A stretch of 64,000 nt of DNA from Diphasiastrum complanatum (lineage: Eukaryota; Streptophyta; Lycopodiopsida; Lycopodiales; Lycopodiaceae): assembly GCA_029204225.1 (NCBI GenBank), contig CM055099.1:40360518-40424517 (forward strand), given 5' to 3'. Shown here in pieces: positions 45,601 to 57,539 of this stretch; the stretch's first letter is position 1, and each line of letters starts with the position of its first letter. The notes beneath the pieces are model-generated. The model was not told the origin of the DNA. It ran no database searches and saw nothing but the letters and a program-made list of their open reading frames with translations. Both the position numbers and the translations under genes were made by a program.

Positions 45601-46620
45601 CTCCTCCTCAAAAGATATCTATTCTAATTTAGCATAGATCTTGGAATCAAGCCAAGATTGGATCTAAGCTTGATGAAAGCACTTTTGAGCAATGGCGTGG
45701 TGAGAAGATCGGCAATGCATGATGATGATCCAATGTGCTCCAAGTTGATCTCTCTTCCAATAAGTTTTTCCCTTACAAAATGATGTGCAACTTCAATATG
45801 TTTGCTCCTTGCATGGAAGATAGTGTTATTGGAAAGGGCTTGAGCCGAGATGTTGTCAGATCATAGGTATATCTTCATCTTTGATGCACTTGAGCTCCAA
45901 TAATAGTCTTTTGATCCATAGCACCTCTTTTGTTGTTGTTGTTGTTGTAAGGGCCTTATACTCAGCCTCACAAGAATATGATAGTGAAATAATGTCTTGT
46001 TTCTTGGATAGCCAAGATACAAGATTTCCTACAAGAAATATAGTGTAGGCACTTGTGGATATTCTATCCATCTTGCCAAAATATACATATCTCACGGAGC
46101 CAATAAGACTGCTAAAAAGGGTGATTTCCTCGAAGTATCTTACATCTCCCTTATTAGGATCTTTTACAATATGCTCCATAGGTGTATCTACACTTTTACA
46201 ATTTTTCATATGAAACTTTTTAAGCATTAATAGAGCATATCTAGATTGACTAATGAAAGCATGATCATGAAATAGATATATCTCTAGGCCTAGTATGTAG
46301 TGAAGCTCTCCTAGATCTTGCATTTTGAATTCACCACCAAGTGTACTTTTAGTCTCATCTACTAACTTCATGCAACTTTCACATAAGACAATGTCATCTA
46401 CATAGATGATGATAATAACAAGATGACTATTTACAAACTTTATGTACATGGAAGGATCATAGTCACTTAGAACAAATCCAAGTGAGATGAATATGAGTTG
46501 AGCCTTGCATACCATGATCTTGGGGCTTGCTTAAGCCCATATAAGCTTTTGATAAGTAGGCAAACCTTGGATTCTTCACCTTGCTTGATAAAGCCTAGTG
46601 GTTGCTCCAAATATATCTAC
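45601..46620 (-). pseudogene. copia RT/RNase H, family E
   Basis: SLYGLKQAPRSWYARLN, IIIYVDDIVLCESC, GELHYILGLEIYLF and PMEHIVKDPNKGD are RT. Then SVRYVYFGKMDRISTSAY shows a deletion of most of the first half of RNase H, followed by WLSKKQDIISLSYSCEAEYK, a Thr run from a (ttg)n microsatellite, and FHARSKHIEVAHHFVREKL. Confidence 0.88.
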
Positions 46621-46779
46621 AGACTCAAGATATCCATTGACATCGAGTTGGAACATTTTCCATTTGAAGTAGTGTTGTATGTAAATGCTATTTGTGTGGT
46701 GGCTATTCTAGATCTATCCATGGTTTGGGTTGTAGCAAGTGGTAGACTAGTCCGTCCACTTTTTAAGATCTAAATAAGA

Positions 46780-47450
46780 CTTTAAAACAATAATGGGAAG
46801 GAGAGAGCATCAAGGCTTTTCCAACTGATGCTTGGAAAACTAAAAACAATCTAACTAGACTTGTTAAGGCTTACCCAACTAACAAGTGATTTGACTAAAC
46901 TAGGGCTTGCTAAGGCTTTCCCAACTAGCAAAAACTCGTTAATCTAGGATGTAGCTAGCACCCAAAGAGAAATGATAATAATTATTGCGGCTACATAAGT
47001 ATAAATCATACATAAACAAGCCACAATAAAATTCCTATCACCTTCCCTCAAGCTATTCGCCTTCCAAAGGGAACACAAAGAAATAGAGAGATCAAATCAC
47101 AAGATTGCAATTACAAGGAAAATGCCTCTCTTCTTATAGCAAGAGGGCCTTCCATAAGTTTTCACTAACTTATGGGATTATCCTTCTAAGCTTGCTATTC
47201 TAAGTCTCACAACTTCTAACTTAGAAACTTGAGTCCCCAAACTTAGAACTCAAGTTAAACTTAGAATCATTTATTTTTGTTTTCTAACTTAAGTTTAGAA
47301 GTTTAGAACTCATTAAGCAAAGGAAAGCTTCTGCTCTTATAACGCACATGCCATGGTAGAAGTTTATTAACAATTACTCATACGTGGACTCACAATACGC
47401 ATGCCACGATGTTTTTATTTATTTATTATATATTTTCTTGTTAACATTCT
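46780..47450 (-). repeat. LTR-like sequence behind a purine tract
   Basis: On the minus strand AATAAGGAGGGGGATAA (about 47464-47480) is followed by TGTTAGCAAG, the form of a polypurine tract plus LTR start. A three-fold repeat of aaggcttwcccaact (46815-46935) is inside. The far end is not fixed. A second copy of the tract and LTR start is at about 51550. Confidence 0.6.
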
Positions 47451-47832
47451 TGCTAACATTATCCCCCTCCTTATTGGATTGGTGGTCCCACACCAATGGC
47501 AATGCAAAGAACCTTGTTCCTTATGGTGTGGGAGGAGTCAAAGTCTGTGCATCTTGTAGATGTGGAACATTTTGTAAAGTGCTAGGAGATGAAGCTTTGA
47601 AGAAGTATGAGCGTCTCCAGAAGATTTGGCTCTTTTTCAAATTTCGCCCAGATTGATGAATCAATGGGTGATCTACAAGAGCTTGGGTTGTTGAATATGG
47701 TATGAAAACAACACAAGGTGTGAATGAACGGTAATGAGATGAAGATGAGTGTAAGTGGTAAGATGTGTGTCAGCAGATATGGGGGCAGTGGTGGAGGTGA
47801 ATGAATAGATCAAAGGTTTTTTGCGCATAGTT

Positions 47833-48349
47833 GGCTAAAAGCATGGTTTGGTGGTACAACATGGACTTTCAAGGACACTACCTTTTTTGGGGAGAAATGC
47901 ACTTTTGTATTATTATACAATATTTTTAGCTAATAACTTTGACTTGCCATAACTTTTTAACCGTACCTCAAAAGTAAGTCATGTAACATATCATTGGAAA
48001 GCACTTTTAACGCACCAAACTTCACTACATTTGGACTTACTGCTATAAAGTTTTGTCATTTTTAATGTGGACTCCAAAAATTATGATTAATAAAATCCCC
48101 ATGCTTTTGACTTGCCATAAAAGTTTTTTACTGTAGCTCGGAAGTATGTCATGTAAAAATTCATTAGAAAGCGCTTTCTAACATGCCAAACTCCGCTAAA
48201 ATTGGACTTACCACTAAAAAGTTATGTTATTTTGAATGTGGACTCAAAACAATTATGAGTAATAAAATTCTCAAAAAGTGAAGTGTACTACCAAAAGGTA
48301 CAACAAAAAATGGGTTCTTTTTTTGTACCACCAAACCATGCTTTTAGCC
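47833..48349. mobile_element. MITE with perfect 27-bp inverted ends, TSD AGTT
   Basis: Ends GGCTAAAAGCATGG.. and ..CCATGCTTTTAGCC pair perfectly over 47833-47859 and 48323-48349. AGTT is duplicated at 47829-47832 and 48350-48353. The related LTR copy at 35 kb has the unoccupied site with a single AGTT. The core holds two tandem copies (about 47937-48075 and 48105-48245) of a block also present in the 5.6-kb MITE. Confidence 0.93.
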
Positions 48350-48473
48350 AGTTGTCTCTTGAAAACATTATGTTGGCATAGAGCTATGATTGTCGCATTG
48401 TAGCTTCTTTGAGGTCAATTGTACCATTGAGAGCTCCATGAAGGATTGCTTGGACACACCCCACCCCCCCACA

Positions 48474-48497
48474 CCCCCCCCCCCCCCCCCCCCCCCC
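48474..48497 (+). repeat. C24 homopolymer
   Basis: Uninterrupted run of C following ccaccccccc acac. A likely place for assembly error. Confidence 0.95.
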
Positions 48498-49379
48498 TTT
48501 TTTTAACACATAGTAGTGGCCTTTGAATGGTCAACAAGTGAATAACTTGTCTATTTCTTTAATTGCAAAAACACCACCTCCAAGGTCCTTTTGATAATAT
48601 GCTTGTCATTGTTTGGCGGGAGTTCTGAATTGGCATCACTGGTATGCTGCAGACGTTGTAGCTTCATGAAGTGCTTCAATTGAGAACTAGAGCAAGATCA
48701 AAATACTCAATCGGGTGGGAATGAGGTCTTGAAGCATGGATGGAAAAAGTGAGATGAAGCTTCAAGGTTAATTATATGGTGGAACATGGGGAAGTAATGG
48801 GTGTCCCCTTACTACGTTTTTCCAACCTGTATGGTGTTTCTTGGGAGTACCCTCATGAGAAAATACTGCTTGGAAGTTTGTGCACGTAGTCTTATCTTCT
48901 CTGCAAGCTGTGGAATGGCCACTAAAGTGGTGTGGCAATTGCGTTTGTAGAGGATACGGACTTGCTTTATCACACTTGTGTGATAACAGGAAGCACTGAG
49001 AGCAAGGGAGAGTTAAAAAAATTGGCTAAATTTTCTGAAAAATTTCAGCATCGATAATTGTAACCATATTTCTTACCTGATCTCAGTTGTAACAAATCCT
49101 CCCAAGTGACAGATGTGTTCTAGAAGGTTGATGGAGCAATGGGAGTTCTATGTGAGTTTCTTTGACTCTGTTGTTGTTGTTTTCTGGCACTTTGATCTAC
49201 TTTCTATAGAGGACGGAGAGTTGATGTAGTGATAGATCTTGAGACTGATTCTCTCTTTTCTACTTATCAGTGAACTTGCAAGCAATCATATTTAATCTAA
49301 AAAAAGAAAGAAAATGAAAACAATAAGAAATAAAACACACAACATTGGAATGAACGACAAGGAAGACTATCTACTCCTG

Positions 49380-49740
49380 TCTACCACAGAATCTAAGAGG
49401 ATGCCTTCTAGTGTTTTAAGGCGTGCATATTTCAATTTCTCCTTATGTGCTTTAGCTTGGTATAGGAGAACCTTATCCCCCTCTTTAAACTCCTTGAGTT
49501 TGATTACATGATTATGCCACTATTTTTGTCTACGCTTGTGAACATGTTGTGCATGGACAATGATAGTACGGGTTTCACAGAGCCTTTCAAGATGGAATAG
49601 GTGATTGGCTAGGATTTGTTTGGAATCTAATTGCAGATCATAGGCTAGGCATAAGGAAGGAACATAAAACTCAACAGATGTAACTGCTTCTTCATCTACA
49701 TACAGCGATATTGATGCATCAGTCAGTAGCCAGGAAACGT
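49380..49740 (-). pseudogene. gypsy integrase C-terminus
   Basis: ILANHLFHLERLCETRTIIV with HKRRQK and IKLKEFKEGDKVLLYQAKAH is the end of gypsy integrase (the 'FKEGD.VLLY' SH3-like strand). One stop near 49520. Confidence 0.75.
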
Positions 49741-50367
49741 TTAAAAATTCATCATTGTGTGGTTTAATATCAATAAAATTGATATAATGATAGGTGTCTC
49801 TAGATTAGGAGGTTGCTCATTAATGGCCAAGGTAGTAGGGATACAATCATCCTGATTTTGAGCACAATAATCATCATTCATGCAATCAATGGCAGCCAAA
49901 CTGTGACTCCAGTTTATGATATCGGTAGATTTTACATAATGACTTTTATCTTGCATGGAATGGCATGGCTCAAACACAAAATTTGTAGTGAATGAATCAT
50001 CATCATGGTATCGTGCTGGTTTGAGGTTTCTAGAGGAATCAATGGTAACAAACCTCTCCCTATTACCAATAGTTACTCGCCCTTTGCTCCAGTCATGAAC
50101 AACCTTTGCATTGGTGAGCCATGGTCGACCAAGCAATAATTTATAAGAATAGGCATTACTAGGAATATCGAGTACAACCAGGTCTATGGTGAATTTCAGG
50201 CCTCCCAGATTAACCAGAATTTGTGGGAGGAATCTTGAAGGTCGGACCACACTTTGATAGGCCATCCTTAGCTGACAAGTGGTTTTGGTGAGTTTGTCTT
50301 TCAAGTTCCATTGATCCAATATGAGAGACGTGGAGATGATATTGACGCATGAGCCACCATCTAACAT
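49741..50367 (-). pseudogene. gypsy retropepsin
   Basis: MLDGGSCVNIISTSLI is the active-site block with DGGS in place of DTGS or DSGS. LDIPSNAYSYKLLLGRPWLT and KVVHDWSKGRVTIGN complete the plant gypsy protease fold. It ends after an acidic, asparagine-rich tail at the deletion junction. Confidence 0.88.
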
Positions 50368-50725
50368 AGCTTATACTTCTTGGCGATGAGTAGCTGAAAT
50401 CTTGATATTTTCTTTTTCATTGAGCGGATTGGTTAGGTGTAATGGCATTTTAGGCAACTTGTTAAGATTGGTGGTTTCGGTGGATTGGAAATGTTGTTTT
50501 CATTTACCCGCATGCTTCCATAAAACGTGAAAAGGAATTGTCACATTGGCTTGTAACAGATCACCCTAGACTTTAGTGCCTTGAAGGGTTTTATTCTTGA
50601 AAGGCATGTGAGATACTTTATGGGAGCTGGAAGAGTTTTGGTCGGCATTGTGAATCTGTTAACAATATTTGTGATGTAGTCTAATTTCTTCTATTGGTTG
50701 TGGATACACAATGTGCGTAGATAAT

Positions 50726-51500
50726 TTACTTGGGGGTACAGTGTGCTTCTGGGTTTTGTTGGGTGCAATGGTAGTGGCTTGGCATTGTTGTTGGCATGGT
50801 TGTGGCTTGGCATGCTGGTAGAATTTCTACTTGCACAAAGTAGACACAGAGTAGACAAGAGTAGACCCATGCTGGCAGAGTTTCTACTTGCACAGAGTAG
50901 ACAAGAGTAGCTGGTTTAGATCGTGCAGGGAAATCCTTAACATGGTGTTCAATGCCATAGTTTTCACAAGCTTGTGGAAAACGAAGTTTGTCTGGGCAAC
51001 GAATACTAGGATGTTTACCTGCACAGATAAAGCATTCGCGTATTGTGAGAAATTGTTGTGCCGCAAACACAGCTTGGTTTGGATCGTAGATCGGGGCATT
51101 TGGGACAATCACTTGAGTAATATGATCATATGGATTATATACCACCAAATCAAAGGAGTATCTTGGTGGAGTAGTATTGCCCACAAAATAAGTGCTGGAT
51201 CTATGAAATTTGGATTAAAAAAATGTGTAGCTAGTTGTGAAACGGGTTTAATGACAAACTGCTGGCATGGTTGAAATTGACTTGGTGCAGTTGGTCATGG
51301 TTGATAGGCCCCTGGCCGCGGCTTGGGTTGTTGTGGATTGAAAGGGCGGTAAGGCCGATACATAGGTCTGGGTGCTAATGGGAAATAGGTTTTCAGTAGG
51401 GGGCACTCATTAGCAATGTGATTCTAGGAACAGATAGGACACCAAATATTTTCTCTTGATGGAAAGGATTTGTCAGCAATATCTTTCATAGCTTTCTGGA
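50726..51500 (-). pseudogene. gypsy gag end with zinc knuckles
   Basis: Two knuckle-like motifs: CPICS.NHIANEC (about 51435-51395, a stop inside) and CFICAGKHPSIRC (about 51030-50990), followed by a third degenerate one (CENYGIEHHVKDF). Between them is a Pro/Arg/Tyr-rich stretch. This cysteine pattern belongs to plant gypsy gag. Confidence 0.8.
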
Positions 51501-51526
51501 AATCAACAATTAGTTTTCCAATGTGG

Positions 51527-51690
51527 TGTTTTATTTATTTTTATATTTTCTTGCTAACATTATCCCCCTCCTTATTGGATTGGCAGTCCCACGCCAATGG
51601 CAATGTACCTTATGGTGTGGGAGGAGTCAAAGTCGGTGCAGCTTGTAGATGTGGAACATTTTGTAAAGTGCTGCTCCATAGGAGATGAAA
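51527..51690 (-). repeat. Second copy of purine tract and LTR start
   Basis: Direct repeat of about 47405-47588, including ccaatggcaatg, ggtgtgggaggagtcaaagt and the minus-strand AATAAGGAGGGGGATAATG and TTAGCAAG. Followed at 51690-51760 by agcgagctt words also seen at 35270-35310. Confidence 0.8.
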
Positions 51691-51759
51691 GGGCGTGGAC
51701 CTCGAGCGAGCTTGCACAAGCGAGCTTCTCGTCATTTTTGAACGAGCTTTTCACCATTG

Positions 51760-52600
51760 CATTTATTAAATTTTTTCAGTATTATTTATCTTTATCTTTG
51801 TCATTTTTGTGCACATTTTCTCTGAATCCATACTCTTATATGTTGACGATGTGGCTATATTCATACTAAATATGGCCAAGTTGCAAATAACGCAAAGTGG
51901 TAACAATAATAAATATGCATGCACTTACAAGAGAAATTTGCATCATAATAATTACGCATGCACTTACCCATATCTATTTGTGCCTATGACCAAGTAAGTT
52001 TAGAATTATATTCATGATCTTAGAAGAGAAATACATTTACCTTTAACTCTGCCTACTGCCAGATCACTTTAGTAAATTGCATTATGCATGCACAAAGAGA
52101 AGCCACAATCCTATAGAATATTCAAGCATATGGAGCTAAAATGTTAATAAAATATTTCAAAACATAAAATAAAAATATTGTACATAAACTAGTAAGAAAA
52201 ACAATAGGACTCTAAGCCCATCCTCCTTGAATAAAATTCACCAATGACATAAACAACCCCATAAATGAAGACACTGCATATATGTTAACATTCAATCCAC
52301 AATAATAGTGGGAGACTTTTCTTTGAAAGATTTGCACATATCTATGACACAAAAAACTACTTTATGACATTCATCAAGAACCTACAACAGCCAAAATCAT
52401 CATGAGGTCAAGATGAAATACTTTGAGACTATCAACAATACAGTTTAGAACAATCCAACTGAGCTCTGTCTTCAAAGGTAAGTTGCACAAAATAATGTCA
52501 ATTTTTTCTAGCATTATAATAAACGGAATTGAAAGGATCTCAATAAACAACAAGATATTACTAATGAGAATTTTTGACAGTGAGGCATCAATACCGATGC
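51760..52600. other. AT-rich stretch without recognisable gene
   Basis: Short near-repeat acgcatgcacttac around 51917 and 51953. Nothing coding supported. Confidence 0.5.
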
Positions 52601-52799
52601 ATATTCACAAATTAAAACAAACAGGACCATGATTGTTGAAACAAATTGAAGATGATGGGAGATGAGCAAGTACAACAAAGTCCCATTGATTTTGATGTTG
52701 AAATATCATAACTATCTAGACCAATCTCATAAATCTTAGTCACATCACTCACAACAATATGTATGTTTACTAGACAATATTTGGAGTAGCTCACTCTTC

Positions 52800-54393
52800 T
52801 TGAGCTGAGAGTGGTGCACACACATATTGTGGTTAATGTCTAGACCTAACACGCATAATAGAACGTAGTTAATATGCTTGCATGAAAGGTAAGATTTTCC
52901 AGTTCTTTCTCACCATTGAAAATCTTGACATGAACAAGAAGGATTCTTTGAAATATGTACGTCATAAGCTTCATGTTGCTTAGCTGAATTTTCAGATTTC
53001 AATGAAAACACCTCGTGCTCAAAACGTTTCAACATTGTTATTGATAAAACCTTAGCGTGTAGTTTCAAAGCCAGATCTATTTTCTTTGAAGCCTCATTGA
53101 AAATTCTTGTTTGAATGCGAGTCCTTCTTTGACTGCCTTCTGGAAGATGGACTTCTTCAATAGTAGCTAGAACAAATCCAGCTCTTTCATACATCTCTTT
53201 CTCCTCACATAACAAGTTTGTTCCTTTTTGTACTGGCCATATGGAAGGTAGTTCAGGTTGTCCACAAAACAATTGATGACCATGGTCTCCATGTGTGGTC
53301 CACGCTATCATTACAAAACCACATGAGTTGTTTTGTTTTACCACCACTCCATTCACACATTCCCAAAAAGCAAGGGGCTGGAGTGCCCTTTGAAGTATTT
53401 TTTATTTGCTTTTGGCACTTTCATGTTGGAGCTCCTAGATATCCCATACACTTGAGTTTGCTTCCTAGTTTGGTTCTACGTATTGCCCAAAGTGTGTCAT
53501 GTACATTTGTCTCCTTCACAATACTGAATGTGCTTGTTGTAGACCCTTTTTGAAATATTTTTTCCTTCTCTATAGCCTCCACATTTACAGGCTCTACATC
53601 AGGAAATCGCAGACGTCTACCGCCATGTTGTCAAGGCCACATTCACATATTCAACCCAAATGAGGTTTGATTTTTAATTCACCAGACCAACATTGTCGAT
53701 TTGGTGCACCGGAGAGCATGTGAGATCCACAAAGTCCATTCATGCACTCGAATACACCACCACAATAGCTTTTGCGAATAGTGCCTAGAAAATTAACATT
53801 TGTTGTCATTGGCTTTGTCCAATAATGAACATCGTAACATTCTTCCATTCTTGCCATTGGGGAGTTGCAACTCACATGAAGCACGGGTAATTCAAATGCA
53901 ATATCTCCATTGTATTGAGCAGGCAACTCATCTACTTTCTGGACTATGCTACATTGCTTAAGTAGTTTTCCAGGCAAATTCCTCCTAGGGTTGCTTTTAA
54001 AATTTTGTCTACAATACTTTTGTCATTGTATTCAATGCCCTTGTCTTCAATATCAACTTCATCACACAGGTCAATGGCAATAGTATTTGTGGGCTTTGGG
54101 ACACTTTCTGTGGTAGGTGTGGTAATAGCGACCAAATAAATAGACGATATAGTCTTGTCTAGAACGTAGTAACTGAGAGAGCCAAAGCCTTCCATAGTTT
54201 GCATGTTTAAGAGGTCATTTTGTATCTCCTGAGTTGTTATCACAACAAATACCTCGATATCACTAAATGAGAGATTCATTCTATCTTCTAGAATTTTGGA
54301 ATCCAACACCGCACAACCTCTCTTGTTTGGAAGCCCTAAATGTTCTCCCCCAATTTGATGCAAGTATACCACAAAATCTTCACCATATTCCAT
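52800..54393 (-). pseudogene. Decayed SWIM zinc-finger gene, possibly MULE-derived
   Basis: Open blocks in order: 54393-53944 (EYGEDFVVYLHQIGGEHLGL, then Thr/Pro/Asp-rich), 53977-53651 (ARMEECYDVHYWTKPMTTN, YCGGVFECMNGLCGSH), then blocks in shifted frame (RLRFPDVEPVNVEAIEKEK, about 53610-53420) and 53356-52910 (GDHGHQLFCGQPELPS, RIFNEASKKIDLALKL). It ends in PSCSCQDF, a TGA, then GKSYLSCKHINYVL. The last is a SWIM zinc finger (C-x-C ... C-x-H) with a stop inside. SWIM fingers close MULE/FAR1-type transposase proteins, but no DDE core is seen. Confidence 0.5.
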
Positions 54394-54697
54394 TGCCCTT
54401 TTTGTTTGAAATTTGTTGAAAAACTACACATGCATCACACTTGCACACTGTCATTCGTGTTGCTTACTGGAATGGAATTTACATAGAACATAATCCATAC
54501 AAGAATCACTACATTCAATGTTGAGTCGATAGATAGCATAGTTGTAACCTCAATTATATGCACTTATTGAAGTATGATCGTCATTGTACATAACATGTTA
54601 AGTACTTTTCTAACATGTCTACTCCTCTATAAACCAAGATATCCTAGTTCTTTAACTTCCAACACGTTAAACCTGTCAACTATATCTTTCTCGTAAG
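54394..54697. other. Stretch without gene before the nested copia pair
   Basis: No coding potential; the host copia fragment becomes recognisable from about 54686. Confidence 0.4.
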
Positions 54698-54743
54698 GAT
54701 GAAGCCTGGACTGGTGACAAACCCAACTTGTCGCATATCAGAG
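54686..54743 (+). pseudogene. Left part of host copia integrase tail (family C)
   Basis: DEAWTGDKPNLSHIR is the copia block before RVFGC. It is cut by the element 54744-59612 and continues exactly at 59613. Confidence 0.8.
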
Positions 54744-55017
54744 AGTTAGAATTAAAGTAGAATCACTGTGTTACTGTACTGTGGGTCCTATCATTGGATA
54801 AGGATCAGTTGGCCTTGTCACGAGGCAAGTCGACGGGACACACGTCCCGCCAACGACAACTTGGGTCATGCATGGGTTGCCTGAGTGAACAACTATATGT
54901 ACAGTGTAATTTCATTTTGAGAAATACAGTTGCTATGTGAGCTTGCTGTGGAAAGTGTTTTTTGTCTGTGTTACTATGTAGCATGATCTGTGTTCCTGTG
55001 CAAAGCAAATTCTAAGT
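54744..55017 (+). repeat. 5' LTR of copia family D
   Basis: 274 bp. Differs from the 3' LTR by about ten substitutions and a ~20-bp piece (gacgggacacacgtcccgcc region) missing in the other. Confidence 0.93.
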
Positions 55018-55030
55018 TGGTATCAGAGCC
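55018..55030 (+). promoter_or_regulatory. Primer binding site of copia family D
   Basis: TGGTATCAGAGCC, initiator-Met tRNA type, no gap to the LTR. Confidence 0.93.
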
Positions 55031-56338
55031 GTATAGGGAGTGTACACAATATAGCATCGTCGTTGAAGAGAGCTTTGGGAGAACTGTCTTCTGAGAGTTT
55101 GGGGTTTACGGCGGGTTGAAGACGGAAAGAGAAGCACTGGTGCACGGTTTCTAGTTTATAGAGGCTTGCTAAGCTCAGCAGAGGGATTATTAGCCTGTGC
55201 ATAGCATCAGACAGGGAAAAATTTGGTGAAAATTTGACAATTTTGAAGCCAGCTGAAAATTGAAACCGGGTTTGGGGTTACGGTTTTTATACATAACTAG
55301 TGATTTCTTCACTGTTTGTGCACCATCTTGAATGCCGAAAGGACAGGAAGGAAACTAATCACACTGTCAACCAGCCATGGAGAGATTCTGAGGTTTGTGT
55401 CAGAGATTTGTCTCCAGACAGTTAACCTAGCAGATTTGCGGTAAAAGGTGAAAAAAGCCACTTTGTCAAGTTGAGCTAAAGTCACCGTTTCTCCACGGAA
55501 TTTCTTGAGTGAACACTCTACAGACTTGGAATCAGTAGGGCGACTCTGCTCGAGGCCTCAGATCGTGCTCAAATCGATCCACATGCGAGTTAGATCAAAC
55601 AAAATGAGTGTGGGGAGGCGCGGTCGCAGACAGGGAGGTCGCGGACTGTTCACGCGTGGAACCAAGGTGAGAGCATAGCGTTTCGAAGTGGACAGTGTCT
55701 AAAAGACTCTCCATTGGTGCACAGAAGTGCTCAGATCCATTGGATAGAGGAGTTACAAGATCGACGGCTCATATTGTGCTAGCCAGAAGGGATATCCACA
55801 ATTGGATCAGATTCAACCATTGGATGGAGTCTAAAGGGTTGTTGAAGAGGGCCCTAAAGAAGTGAAGTGCATTTTATCCTTCAACTTCATTAAAAATTTT
55901 CATACTGAAATTGGAGTTGGGTCCCTTCACAAGTGAAGAGTGAAGTTTCTTCAAGGTGAAGAAACAATTCAAAAACTAGAAAAGTCCCTATTTTTGGGTC
56001 CTTTGCCCGTTTTGACCCAAACAAAAGGCTATAACCTCCAAACGAAGGGCACCCGGACTGTACCTGCAAGTACGGTACAGCAAAACATAGTGATTGAAGC
56101 AGAGAAAGTGTTCGGAGTACGCCAGAAGTGATTTCACCATTCCACTGGGCACGTTGTTGGGAGTTGACGACTGAGTGCATTTTGAAAGGCGACGCCGATT
56201 TGGCTTTCAAATTGGTGGAAAAGCGGCGAGTGGCCTGGTAAGGGAAAAAGTGCATGTCATTATTTTCAACTTCTAACATCACTGTTGGCCTCGCCATACT
56301 GTTTTTAGCCTACGACAGAAGTTTCAAGCAATTTTGCG
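55031..56338 (+). other. Leader of copia family D
   Basis: 1.3 kb between primer site and gag start, no protein-like frame. The 135-codon minus-strand frame at 55890-56297 has no recognisable domain. Confidence 0.6.
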
Positions 56339-57180
56339 ATGGCAAACATGGGAGAGTCCATTTTGAGTGAAAGTAACAAATTGGACGAGATTTCTAACTA
56401 TACAGTGTGGAAATTCAAAATGAAAAACATATTGATGGAGAAAGACATTGGGAAGTCGTCACAAGTGATGAGAGAAGGCCGCCAAATGAAGCAGATATCA
56501 AAGTGTTCGACAAAAAGATGAGGAAAGCTTTGACCTTCATTAACTTGTCAGTGAAAGATCACATCATTACCCACATTTGTGATGCTGTTACACCCAGACA
56601 TGCATGGGATGTGCTAAAGGAGCAGTTCGAGATGTCAAATCCTTCAAGATTCATGTTTCTGAGTCAAAGTTAAATAGTGCCCGCATGGAGCAAGGAGAGC
56701 ACATTCAGACGTACATGACCAGAATCAAGACAATGAGATTTGAATTGCATTCTATTGGTGAGCGCATATGTGATGTGGAGCTGGTGCACAATGCATTGTG
56801 TGGCATTGCAGAACCCTATTAGATGTTTGTGAGCGGAATAGCATCAAGAGAAAGACTGCCAACCTTTGACGAGCTCACAGGAATCTTGATGCAGGAAGAG
56901 CAACGTAGAGAAATGGTGAAAGCTAGATGTCAAAATACTGACAATCAAGCACTTGCGACACGCCAAAAACAAGGCAAGGGCAAGGGCAAGAAGAAGTCTA
57001 AGCAGCAATTTGCCAAGTCTCAGGAGGACGAGGGATCTTCCAGTAAAACTAAGAAGAAAGGCAAGTGCTTCCATTGTGGTAAAAAGGCCATTGGAAGAGT
57101 GACTGTCGCAAATTTCTGGCGGAACAAGGCAAGGGGAAACCAAAACAAGCAGGTAACCTTGTCGATGAGGGTGAGATTGA
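56339..57180 (+). pseudogene. copia gag, family D
   Basis: Starts MANMGESILSESNKLDEISN, then NYTVWKFKM, shifts frame near 56450, and continues with ITHICDAVTPRHAWDVLKEQ and MEQGEHIQTYMTRIKTMRFE. A stop follows at 56821, then a lysine/glycine-rich stretch and CCHC knuckle CFHCGKKGHWKSDC read across a one-base loss in an A run near 57080. Confidence 0.9.
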
Positions 57181-57205
57181 AGACTCTAGTATCTTCATAT
57201 CTGCA

Positions 57206-57520
57206 TTGTCATCTAATCAAGATGATCAAGCATGGTATATTGACTCGGGAGCCACAAGACACATGACAGGTAACAAGAATTGGTTCAGTAGTTTGAAGGT
57301 GTTGGATAATGGAACATTTGTGTCACAAGCAATTGGTCAGGTGTGCAAGATCAAGGGGATAGGCACCGTTTCAATCCAACTACCTGACGGCAAAAGCAGG
57401 ATGATCAGGGAGGTACTTTACGTACCAGGTTTGAAAAAAAATCTACTTTCTGTTGGAGTCATTACTGATCAAAAGTTGAAAGTAGAATTCGCCCATGACC
57501 ATTGCTTTGTGAAGGATGTG
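57206..57520 (+). pseudogene. copia protease, family D
   Basis: AWYIDSGATRHMTGNKNWF, IKGIGTVSIQLPDG and EVLYVPGLKKNLLSVGVI form a complete copia protease. It stops at the integrase deletion near 57520. Confidence 0.92.
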
Positions 57521-57539
57521 CAAGAAGGATTGAAGTTGC

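Larger units (their letters stand above)
44938..46772 (-). mobile_element. Truncated Ty1/copia element, family E
   Basis: LTR, purine tract, RNase H and RT on the minus strand, with the 5' part missing. The LTR ends (TGTGAAG...TTTTCACA) resemble family B but the interior differs. RT starts with IYLEQPLGFIKQGEESKV near 46615 directly behind an integrase-RT linker piece (GRTSLPLATTQTMDRSR, 46765-46700), so RT fingers are deleted. Confidence 0.88.
47591..49094 (-). repeat. Long LTR-like repeat, copy B, carrying a MITE
   Basis: Minus-strand homologue of 33921-35251. Starts TGTTACAACTG at 49094 after the purine tract CACTTGGGAGGATT; contains the MITE 47833-48349 and a C24 run at 48474-48497. It lies behind gypsy integrase remnants, consistent with a gypsy 3' LTR. 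Confidence 0.75.
49310..51500 (-). mobile_element. Internally deleted Ty3/gypsy element body
   Basis: Minus-strand gag, protease, then directly integrase C-terminus, with RT, RNase H and integrase core missing (junction near 49740). Stops in several places. Its 3' side runs into the LTR-like copy B. Confidence 0.85.

Noticed and set aside
48474-48497. C24 run as a G-quadruplex or telomere-like element
   Set aside because: A plain homopolymer with no repeat of telomere type; may be inexact in the assembly.
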